Positions 1-4,578 of a stretch of 6,258 nucleotides of DNA are shown here, piece by piece; the first letter of the stretch is position 1, and each line of letters begins with the position of its first letter. Source of the stretch: Solirubrobacterales bacterium (GTDB taxonomy: Bacteria > Actinomycetota > Thermoleophilia > Solirubrobacterales > Solirubrobacteraceae). The DNA lies in assembly GCA_027314825.1 (NCBI GenBank), contig DAHVAB010000158.1, forward strand, positions 1 to 6,258. The letters run 5' to 3'. Below the pieces are notes generated by a model. It saw only the letters and a list, made by a program, of their open reading frames with translations. It had not been told where the DNA came from and ran no database searches. The position numbers and the translations under genes were made by a program.

Positions 1-696
1 CGCGGGATCGAGCTGCTCGCCGAGGAGGTCGATACTCTGATCGTCGTCCCGAACAACAGGCTGCTCTCGATCCTCGACAAGCAGACCTCGATGGTCGAAG
101 CGTTCAAGGTCGCGGACGACGTTCTGCGCCAGGGCGTTCAGGGGATCTCCGATCTGGTCACGCTGCCGGGGCTGATCAACCTCGACTTCGCCGACGTGCG
201 AACGATCATGAGCGAGGCGGGCAGCGCCCTGCTCGGGATCGGGATGGGCGTCGGCGAGAGCCGTGCCGTCGACGCTGCGATGCAGGCGGTCGCCTCGCCG
301 CTGCTGGAAACCTCGATGGACGGGGCGCGCTCGATCCTGCTCTCGATCACCGGCGGCAGCGACCTCTCGCTGTGGGAGGTCAACGAGGCGGCGAAGGCGG
401 TCTCAGAGGCGGCTCACAAGGATGCGAACATCATCTTCGGGGCGATGGTCGACGAGAAGCTGGCAGACCAGGTGTGGGTCACCGTCGTGGCCACCGGCTA
501 TGGCGATCGGCGCCGCGGCGCGGAGCGTCCTGCCGGCGGTCGCCTCCAGGAGCCGGAGGGCGAGCCGCGCGTGCGGCGTACCCGCGAGCCGCTCGCCGCG
601 CAGGCCCGTGGAGGCGGCGGCAACGGCCGCGGCGGGCGACGGCGCGAGCTGTCGGTCGACGAGTACGACATTCCCGAGTTCATCCCGCGCGGCTGA
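1..696 (+). CDS. ftsZ: Cell division protein FtsZ, C-terminal part (5' end outside window)
   Basis: FtsZ is the tubulin-like GTPase that polymerises into the cytoplasmic Z ring at the division site. The reading frame is open from base 1 and gives 231 residues, so the N-terminal GTP-binding half is missing. Seen directly: the segment VDTLIVVPNNRLL at the end of the GTPase domain; the T7 synergy loop NLDFAD (about residues 60-65), whose acidic residues complete the GTPase site of the next subunit; the C-terminal domain with ITGGSDLSL and ending near VTVVATGYG; then a roughly 50-residue linker rich in Arg and Gly; then a final DEYDIPEFIPRG, matching the conserved C-terminal peptide that binds partners such as SepF or FtsA. 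The stop TGA is at 694-696. The next gene faces it on the opposite strand, so ftsZ is probably last in its transcript here. Identification is very secure; only the linker composition is unusual. Confidence 0.97.
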   Translation, partial: RGIELLAEEVDTLIVVPNNRLLSILDKQTSMVEAFKVADDVLRQGVQGISDLVTLPGLINLDFADVRTIMSEAGSALLGIGMGVGESRAVDAAMQAVASPLLETSMDGARSILLSITGGSDLSLWEVNEAAKAVSEAAHKDANIIFGAMVDEKLADQVWVTVVATGYGDRRRGAERPAGGRLQEPEGEPRVRRTREPLAAQARGGGGNGRGGRRRELSVDEYDIPEFIPRG

Positions 697-723
697 GCGC
701 GGCGGGCGCGCCCCGGGGTCAGG
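697..723. other. Short convergent gap between ftsZ and the DUF2442 gene
   Basis: Only 27 bases separate the two converging stop codons. The gap holds two self-complementary GC blocks: GGGCGCGCCC at 704-713 and CCCCGGGG at 711-718. Neither forms a stem with a real loop and no T-run follows, so an intrinsic terminator is not supported. Transcripts from the two sides probably overlap or end by another mechanism. Confidence 0.4.
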
Positions 724-975
724 TCACGCCTGTGCCTTGAGCGGGTAGCGCTCGGGGTGCTCGAGCGAGTCGACGGACAGATCGATGTCGAGGTCCGGCC
801 AGCGGAGATGATCTGGCTGCGGTCGCTCCAGCCGCAGGATCGCGCCCACGGGCGCTCGGCGGAACCAGGGGTACTCCTCGAACGCCAGGAACAGCTCCCG
901 CTCATCTACAAGCAGCCAGAAGCCGTGCCGGGAGATGTTGGTGACCTCGGGGTCCGAAGTGGCTGTTCCAGGCAT
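724..975 (-). CDS. DUF2442 family protein, second gene of a DUF4160/DUF2442 pair
   Basis: This encodes a small soluble protein of 83 residues with no signal peptide or membrane segment. Residues 11-83 fit the DUF2442 family: a short strand (VTNISRHGFWLLV), the segment FLAFEEYPWFRRAPVG, and the typical end HLRWPDLDIDLSVDSL. I chose the ATG at 973-975 because AGGAG lies at 983-987 with a 7-base spacer. The frame stays open to an ATG at 1035, but that extra sequence (MSRTCIASNG...) is unlike the family and is the shadow of the upstream gene. The start lies inside the DUF4160 gene, giving a 74-base overlap and suggesting translational coupling. DUF2442 and DUF4160 genes are often neighbours in bacterial genomes. 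The biochemical role is not established; a toxin-antitoxin-like role is a guess from gene size and arrangement. Confidence 0.85.
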   Translation of the reverse strand: MPGTATSDPEVTNISRHGFWLLVDERELFLAFEEYPWFRRAPVGAILRLERPQPDHLRWPDLDIDLSVDSLEHPERYPLKAQA

Positions 976-1186
976 CGCGGATCTCCTGTTCGTGCTCCCC
1001 GACCACCCGTTCGACGCGATGCAGGTCCGGGACATTCAGACCGTAGCTGCCCGCCAGCTCTATACCGGGCTCCAGCCAGAGCTTGGCCTCGCCGTCGGCA
1101 GATTCGACATGGATATGCGGACGCTCCTCCTCACGAGAGAAGAAAAAGAAGCGGAACGGACCCTCGCGAAAGACGGTCGGACTCAC
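902..1186 (-). CDS. DUF4160 family protein, first gene of a DUF4160/DUF2442 pair
   Basis: This encodes a small protein of 94 residues. The family is recognised from FRFFFFSREEERPHIHVESADGE (about residues 11-33), which carries the characteristic hydrophobic strand followed by the Pro-His-x-His motif (PHIH, 23-26). Further support comes from LWLEPGIELAGSYGLNV and the C-terminal helix VERVVGEHEQEIRDAWNSHFG. The start is GTG at 1184-1186; no in-frame ATG lies upstream. TAGGAT immediately upstream could be a -10 box placing the transcript start on the GTG, or its AGGA could act as a weak ribosome binding site. After HFG (residue 78) the frame runs 16 more residues, because it crosses the start of the DUF2442 gene; most of that tail is probably not part of the conserved fold. 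Function is unknown. The 62-base gap to ggt is a divergent promoter region. Confidence 0.82.
   Translation of the reverse strand: MSPTVFREGPFRFFFFSREEERPHIHVESADGEAKLWLEPGIELAGSYGLNVPDLHRVERVVGEHEQEIRDAWNSHFGPRGHQHLPARLLAACR
983..987 (-). promoter_or_regulatory. Ribosome binding site of the DUF2442 gene
   Basis: AGGAG on the - strand lies 7 bases upstream of the ATG at 973-975 and inside the coding sequence of the DUF4160 gene. It decides the start codon against the longer open frame reaching 1035. Confidence 0.75.
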
Positions 1187-1192
1187 CGACGC

Positions 1193-1198
1193 ATCCTA
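1193..1198 (-). promoter_or_regulatory. Possible -10 box of the DUF4160/DUF2442 pair (leaderless GTG start)
   Basis: On the - strand TAGGAT fits the actinobacterial TANNNT -10 pattern. Six bases separate it from the GTG, so a transcript starting at the usual distance would begin on the G at 1186. No convincing -35 box was seen. The same bases contain AGGA, so a ribosome binding site is the competing reading. Confidence 0.4.
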
Positions 1199-1231
1199 GC
1201 CGCGTCATCTCCGCGCTGGCGCCGCGCGATC

Positions 1232-1240
1232 TGCTATTCG
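1232..1240 (+). promoter_or_regulatory. Possible extended -10 of ggt
   Basis: TGCTATTCG resembles an extended -10 element (TGn plus a hexamer). The expected transcript start near 1247 would put the ATG at 1249 only two bases from the 5' end. The last base of the hexamer is not T, so the match is modest. No ribosome binding site is visible before the ATG, which fits a leaderless or near-leaderless message. Confidence 0.3.
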
Positions 1241-1248
1241 CTACGCCT

Positions 1249-2849
1249 ATGGTGAGGAGCGCCGAGGGCTCCGGTCCGGGGGTCGCCGCCGATGGCGCCG
1301 GCATCGTCGCGGCCGGCCATCCGCTGACGGCCGCGGCCGGCGTGGAGGTGCTGCGCGCAGGCGGCAACGCGGTCGACGCGGCGCTCGCGGCGATGTTCAC
1401 CTCCTTCGTGGCCGAGCCGCTGCTGACCGGCCTGGGCGCCGGCGGCTACATGATCCTCGCCGGCCCGAACCAGCCGGCCGCGCTGCTCGACTTCTTCGTG
1501 CAGGCGCCGGAGCGTCCCGCCGGCGCGGGGCTCGCGGAGCTGCAGGCGATCGACGTCTCCTTCGGCGACGCGGAGCAGGTCTTCCACATCGGGCCGGCCT
1601 CGTGCGGGATATATGGCGTGCCGGCCGGCGTCTGCGCCGCGGCGCAGAGGTGGAGCAGCATGCCGCTGGCAGATCTCGCCGCCCCCGCCGCGCGGCTCGC
1701 CCGCGCCGGCGTGGCCCTGAACGCCCAGCAGGCCTACGTGGCGCAGATCCTCGGCGAGCTGCTGCGCTCCACGCCGGAGTGCGCGGCGCTGTGGGCGCCG
1801 CACGGAAGGATCCTGCGGGAGGGCGAGGTGCTCGTCAATCCCGAGCTCGGCGAGACGATCGAGCTGCTGGCGAGCGTTGGGGCGAAGCCGTTCTACGAGG
1901 GTGAGATCGCCGCCGCGCTGAGCGCGACGCTCGCCCGGCTGGGCGGCTCGATCACCGCAGGAGAGCTGGCCGGCTACCGAGCGATCGAGCGCGAGCCGCT
2001 GCGCGTGGCCTACCGCGACCGCGAGCGGATCCCGCACACCCTCGGCACGGCGGCACGCTGCTCGCCTACGCGCTCATGCTGCTGGACGGGCACGTGCCCG
2101 CCACGGACGACGCCGTCACGCTCGTCCACGACGCCTCAGCCGCCGCCCGGAACGTCTCCGCCGCCGCCATGGGCGCCCCTGGGGCCGCCACCGCCCCGGA
2201 CGTGCGGGCCGTGATCGCAGAGATGGAGGCCGCACAGGCCGAGCGCACCCCCGAGTTCCTGGCCGGCCTGCGGGCCGACGGCTTCCTGGAGCGGTTCATC
2301 TCCTCACGGCTCGGCGCGACCACCCACATCTCGGTGATGGATGCGGCCGGCATGGCCTGCGGGGTGACGGCGACCAATGGCGAGGGGTCGGGGGTCGTGG
2401 TGCCCGGCACCGGCATCCATCTCAACAACGTGATGGGCGAGCAGGACCTCAGCCCGCAGGGGTTCCATCGCCATCCGCCGGGCACGCGGATGCCGAGCAT
2501 GATGGCGCCGACGCTGCTGATGCGCGACGGGCGGGTGGAGGTGGTGCTGGGCAGCGCCGGGTCGAACAGGATCCGCTCGGCCCTGCTGCAGAGCATCGTC
2601 GGCGTTGTCGACCGCAACCTGACGGTCCCGGACGCGGTTCGCGCGCCGCGCGTGCACTGCGAGGACGGCGTGATCTACCACGAGCCGGGGATCGACATGG
2701 GCGGGGTGCCGCTGGACGGCAGGCAGCTCGTCGGCTTCGGAGACCTGAACCTCTTCTTCGGCGGAGTGCAGGCGGTCCAGCGGCTGGCCGACGGCCGGAT
2801 GATCGGAGCGGGCGACCCGCGGCGGGGCGGGGTTGCGCTCGGCGCTTGA
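1249..2849 (+). pseudogene. ggt: Gamma-glutamyltransferase family protein, interrupted by a frameshift
   Basis: GGT-family enzymes are Ntn hydrolases made as a proenzyme that cuts itself ahead of a catalytic Thr; classical members transfer or hydrolyse gamma-glutamyl groups of glutathione. The N-terminal half (ATG 1249 to about 2046) has the family opening GIVAAGHPLTAAAGVEVLRAGGNAVDAA (residues 18-45). The C-terminal half, in another frame from about 2049, has GGTLLAYALMLLDG, the processing site and nucleophile in TTHISVMDAAG (first Thr codon 2319-2321), GTGIHLNNVMG, GTRMPSMMAPTLL and GSAGSNRI. Both halves together match a full-length enzyme of about 530 residues. The join has lost the expected Pro-rich motif before Gly-Gly and shifts frame. 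No signal peptide is seen, so the product would be cytoplasmic. Two departures from the classical type are DFFVQAP in place of the D-x-R-E motif and GSAGSNRI in place of GSPGGSRI. An in-frame GTG at 1252 is an alternative start. A sequencing error could equally explain the break. Confidence 0.88.
2026..2057 (+). other. Frameshift lesion in ggt at the Pro-rich/Gly-Gly motif
   Basis: Upstream, the GGT frame reads ...VAYRDRERI (Arg codon 2026-2028). Downstream, the GGT frame reads GGTLLAYALM from 2049. The distance from the Arg codon to the first Gly codon is 23 bases. The family pattern (R-I-x-T-N-P-P-P-S-x-G-G) would need about 30, so about 7 bases appear missing and the phase changes by one. 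The Asn-Pro-Pro-Pro residues are absent in either frame. Confidence 0.75.
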
Positions 2850-2926
2850 GGCGCAGGCCCTCCACGCCGCAAGGCACGCCACGCCCGCGAGATCGGCCCG
2901 GCGCCGCGCCGGTCGGCGCAGCACGG
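2850..2926. other. Convergent gap between ggt and the - strand toxin gene, with a weak hairpin
   Basis: These 77 bases lie between the converging ends of ggt and the PIN toxin gene. The only structure seen is a 6-bp GC stem with a 3-base loop at 2898-2912 (CCGGCG, CCG, CGCCGG). There is no T-run on either side. In such GC-rich DNA a stem this short is weak evidence for a terminator. Confidence 0.3.
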
Positions 2927-3451
2927 TCAGTCGGGGCGAGCGCCGGTGGAGTCTGGCAGGGGAAGGACGCCTGCGCCTTCCCGCTCAGCTATGCGCAGGA
3001 GGTGCGAGTCGGAGCTTGCCACCGGCTGGCCGGGCGCGGCGTGGGCGATCAGCACGACGTCCGCCAGCGAGAGGGGGCACGCCGTGCGGTGGTAGTGGGC
3101 GATCCTGATCTCTGCCGCGCGCCATGCCTGCGAGGAGGTCAGCGGCACAACCTCGAGCGCATCCTCCAGCAGCCCGTCGATGACCGGCCTGAGGCGCTCC
3201 ATCTCCAATCCGTAGCGCCTGCCGAGACGGTCGACCGCCTCGGCGAGGTTGAGCGCGGTGATCGCAGCGCCGTCTCGAAGGATCTCTCGCACCTCGGCCG
3301 CCGCGGGCTCGTTGCCGAGCAGCGCGATCAGCGCGGACGCGTCGATCAGGGTGGGAGGCCGAGCTTCGCCGGTGCTCTGATCGCGCGAGCGCTGAGGCCG
3401 GGTGGACGCGCGCGGAGGATCAGCGGCCGTGCGCTCCGCGCCGCTCGGCAT
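2927..3451 (-). CDS. vapC: PIN-domain toxin, VapC family
   Basis: VapC toxins are Mg2+-dependent ribonucleases that cut RNA when free of their antitoxin. This product has 174 residues. The PIN fold begins only at about residue 34, TLIDASALIALLG, with the first catalytic Asp at 37. The other acidic residues are Glu71 (LAEAVDRLG), Asp131 (LSLADVVLIA) and Asp148 (VASSDSHLL), so the active site looks complete. The ATG at 3449-3451 is the only usual start codon before the PIN domain, and a strong GGGAGGAGGAG precedes it at 3456-3466. The start overlaps the antitoxin gene by 32 bases, as usual for coupled antitoxin-toxin operons. The first 33 residues are basic and low in complexity, making the protein longer than typical VapC (about 120-140). 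They may be an ornament or a sign of a rebuilt junction. The AbrB-type neighbour upstream is the presumed antitoxin. Confidence 0.88.
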   Translation of the reverse strand: MPSGAERTAADPPRASTRPQRSRDQSTGEARPPTLIDASALIALLGNEPAAAEVREILRDGAAITALNLAEAVDRLGRRYGLEMERLRPVIDGLLEDALEVVPLTSSQAWRAAEIRIAHYHRTACPLSLADVVLIAHAAPGQPVASSDSHLLRIAEREGAGVLPLPDSTGARPD

Positions 3452-3683
3452 CGAGCTCCTCCTCCCGATCCAGCCGCTTGGCCTCCTCGGATCCGAGGGT
3501 TGCTATCTCTGTCTCGAATGCCCCCATCGCCGCGGCGATGGGATCTGCGGGAGCGGGACGCAGCACGATGTGGTCGCCGCGGTCTTCCGCCATCACGTTG
3601 CGTGTCCGCCACCGCTTGCGGATCGACGCGGGAACGGAGACCTGGCCGCCCTTGGATATCACAAGCCTCATCGCCATGGCCAT
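3420..3683 (-). CDS. vapB: AbrB/SpoVT-type antitoxin paired with the - strand VapC
   Basis: This encodes a DNA-binding antitoxin of up to 87 residues. The N-terminal swapped-hairpin AbrB domain is recognised from RLVISKGGQVSVPASIRKRW (about residues 6-25), followed by GDHIVLRPAP, the usual end of that fold. The acidic C-terminal helix (EEAKRLDREEELDAERR) is the part expected to wrap around and block the toxin. Three in-frame ATGs lie close together (first bases 3683, 3677 and 3671 on the - strand). I give the longest frame, but the promoter position favours the second or third. The stop lies 32 bases inside vapC, and the order is antitoxin first. In this family the antitoxin usually represses its own operon by binding the promoter. 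A fragment of an old GGT gene abuts the promoter on its other side. Confidence 0.86.
   Translation of the reverse strand: MAMAMRLVISKGGQVSVPASIRKRWRTRNVMAEDRGDHIVLRPAPADPIAAAMGAFETEIATLGSEEAKRLDREEELDAERRGAHGR
3456..3466 (-). promoter_or_regulatory. Strong ribosome binding site of the - strand vapC
   Basis: GGGAGGAGGAG on the - strand contains a perfect AGGAGG core 6 bases from the ATG at 3449-3451. It lies within the last codons of the antitoxin gene and settles the toxin start. A near copy of this site with its ATG recurs at 4503-4531. Confidence 0.75.
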
Positions 3684-3686
3684 GCA

Positions 3687-3695
3687 AGATTACCA
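3687..3695 (-). promoter_or_regulatory. Extended -10 promoter of the AbrB-VapC operon
   Basis: On the - strand TGG followed by TAATCT forms an extended -10 element. The predicted transcript start near 3680 leaves only about 3 bases before the second ATG of the antitoxin (3675-3677). No good -35 box was seen, which an extended -10 tolerates. CATGG-containing near-palindromes around 3674-3698 could be the operator, but this is not established. Confidence 0.5.
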
Positions 3696-3716
3696 TGGGC
3701 TTGGTAGGAGTCTGCT

Positions 3717-3797
3717 ATGCGACGCCTGAGGCTCGCCGACGGCCGGATGATCGCAGCCGGCGACCCGCGTCGCGGCGGGGTCGCGCTCGGCGCCTGA
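3717..3797 (+). pseudogene. Relic of the 3' end of a second GGT gene
   Basis: From 3729 to the stop at 3795-3797 the sequence matches the last 69 bases of ggt (2781-2849) with 8 differences, 88% identity. Seven of the 8 keep the amino acid; the only replacement is Gly to Ala. Both copies end in GDPRRGGVALGA and stop. Homology ends just inside the DNA upstream of the AbrB-VapC operon. In the same frame an ATG at 3717 with GGTAGGAG at 3703-3710 would give a 26-residue peptide, so translation of the fragment is possible. I read it as the surviving tail of a tandem GGT paralogue and not as a functional gene. The pattern of silent changes says it diverged while still coding for protein. Confidence 0.8.
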
Positions 3798-3808
3798 CGC
3801 TCGGGTGG

Positions 3809-3817
3809 TGCTATGAT
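3809..3817 (+). promoter_or_regulatory. Extended -10 promoter of the vapB-vapC operon
   Basis: TGC followed by TATGAT (3812-3817) is a close match to an extended -10. The expected transcript start is 3824, the G of an in-frame GTG directly followed by the ATG at 3827. The message would therefore be leaderless, which fits the lack of a ribosome binding site. Confidence 0.6.
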
Positions 3818-3826
3818 GCAGCGGTG

Positions 3827-4060
3827 ATGCGCACCACGATCTCAATCTCCGACGATCTCGCCCGCGAGCTCAGGCGTGAGGCGGAGATGCGGCGCATCTC
3901 GTTCGCCGAGGTGGCCCGCGAGGCCCTGCAGGAGCACCTCGAGGCGGCTGCCGCCGTGCCTCCGGCGTTCATCGGCGCCGGCCGCAGCGGGCAGCGCGAC
4001 ACGGCCCGTCGCGCCGAGGAGATTCTGGCGCGCGAGTGGGTTGATGCTCGCCGTCTATGA
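3827..4060 (+). CDS. vapB: Ribbon-helix-helix antitoxin, VapB family
   Basis: This encodes a 77-residue antitoxin. The N-terminus MRTTISISDDLARELRREA is a typical ribbon-helix-helix pattern: a beta strand (TTISIS) for the DNA major groove, then two helices (DDLARELRREAEMR and SFAEVAREALQEHLEAA). The C-terminal part, rich in Arg, Ala and Glu, is expected to fold onto the toxin. It is followed by a PIN-domain gene that overlaps its last 17 bases, the classic VapBC arrangement. Start choice: the ATG at 3827 is preceded directly by an in-frame GTG at 3824, on which a leaderless transcript would begin. Either is possible and they differ by one residue. Ribbon-helix-helix antitoxins normally repress their own promoter. 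This antitoxin is unrelated to the AbrB-type one on the other strand, so the two modules are distinct systems and not a duplication. Confidence 0.88.
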   Translation: MRTTISISDDLARELRREAEMRRISFAEVAREALQEHLEAAAAVPPAFIGAGRSGQRDTARRAEEILAREWVDARRL

Positions 4061-4460
4061 CACCGGACCGCTCTACGCCGCCCTGGACCGCGACGACGAT
4101 GACCATGAGGCCTGCGCCGAGCTGTTGCGGCGGCGAGACCTGCGGCCAGTCATCCCGGCGCTAGTCGTGGCGGAGGTCAGCTATCTCGCCGCCACCCGCC
4201 TCGGTGCCGACGCGGAGGCGGCGTTCGTCTCGGGGCTCGCGAAGCTCGACGTCGACGCACCGCCCCCGAGCGAGTGGGAGCGCATCGCCGAGCTGATCCG
4301 CCGCTACGCCGACTTTCCCCTCGGTGCGACCGACGCGTCGGTGCTGGCGCTCGCGGAGAGGCTCGACACCCGCTGCGTGGTCACGCTCGACCACCGCCAC
4401 TTCCGGGCGCTGCGACCCAAGCACTGCGCAGCGCTCCAACTGCTGCCCGAGGCCACCTGA
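4044..4460 (+). CDS. vapC: PIN-domain toxin, VapC family
   Basis: This encodes a 138-residue ribonuclease toxin, the normal size for VapC. The acidic active-site residues are all present: Asp6 (VYDTGPLYAAL), Glu44 (VVAEVSYLA), Asp97 (GATDASVLALAE) and Asp116 (VVTLDHRHF). The ATG at 4044-4046 starts inside the antitoxin gene (17-base overlap). The ribosome binding site is weak (GAGTGGG just upstream), so translation may depend on ribosomes finishing the antitoxin, which would keep toxin below antitoxin. The frame is open upstream to 3876, but that stretch is the shadow of the antitoxin gene. PIN enzymes of this type commonly cut tRNA or rRNA loops; the target here cannot be told from sequence. 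It belongs with the ribbon-helix-helix antitoxin upstream and is only distantly similar to the - strand PIN protein. Confidence 0.92.
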   Translation: MLAVYDTGPLYAALDRDDDDHEACAELLRRRDLRPVIPALVVAEVSYLAATRLGADAEAAFVSGLAKLDVDAPPPSEWERIAELIRRYADFPLGATDASVLALAERLDTRCVVTLDHRHFRALRPKHCAALQLLPEAT

Positions 4461-4578
4461 GGCCGAGGCCGAGAGCGGCGCCACGGCGAATAGGTCGCCG
4501 AGCGGCATCGAGCTCCTCCCCCCGATCCAGCGCGCGCCGGCAGGCGGCGTCTGCGATCGGCGTCGCCCGGCCCCGCCC
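4461..4578. other. Convergent gap after vapC with a small hairpin and a gene relic
   Basis: These 118 bases separate the converging vapC and methyltransferase genes. They hold a 6-bp stem with a 5-base loop at 4484-4500 (CGGCGA, ATAGG, TCGCCG) without a T-run, a weak terminator candidate at best. They also hold the antitoxin/toxin junction copy described separately. Nothing else was recognised. Confidence 0.4.
4496..4531 (-). repeat. Copy of the AbrB-VapC antitoxin/toxin junction (relic)
   Basis: These 36 bases match 3439-3474, the antitoxin 3' end and toxin start of the - strand AbrB-VapC operon, at 33 positions. The inner 29 bases (4503-4531) differ at one. Read on the - strand in the antitoxin frame it gives LDRGEELDAARR against LDREEELDAERR. 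The toxin ribosome binding site and ATG (4506-4508) are kept, but no PIN domain follows; instead the frame runs antisense through the + strand vapC. Similarity fades on both sides. It is probably the remains of another AbrB-VapC locus. Confidence 0.65.

Noticed and set aside
757..1248. A long + strand open frame that runs into the N-terminus of the GGT gene
   Set aside because: It is antisense to the DUF2442 and DUF4160 genes, its residues match no family, and GGT homology starts only after the ATG at 1249.
1234..2037. A 267-codon - strand open frame opposite the GGT gene
   Set aside because: High GC leaves few stops on the opposite strand. The + strand frame has unmistakable GGT motifs and the - strand product matches nothing.
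2898..2912. GC hairpin as an intrinsic terminator between ggt and vapC
   Set aside because: It has only a 6-bp stem with no T-run; such stems are expected by chance in DNA this GC-rich.
3717..3797. The GGT tail repeat as a target-site duplication of a mobile element
   Set aside because: It is far longer than normal target duplications, the copies differ at 8 of 69 bases with mostly silent changes, and no transposase or terminal inverted repeats were seen.
2846..3826. A + strand open frame continuous with the ribbon-helix-helix antitoxin, which would make a 404-residue fusion
   Set aside because: The upstream part is antisense to the PIN toxin and AbrB antitoxin genes and is low in complexity. 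The antitoxin has its own promoter and start.
4161..4508. A 115-codon - strand frame preceded by a good ribosome binding site
   Set aside because: The start is a leftover of the copied AbrB-VapC junction and the rest is the antisense of vapC. Kept as part of a finding, not as a gene.
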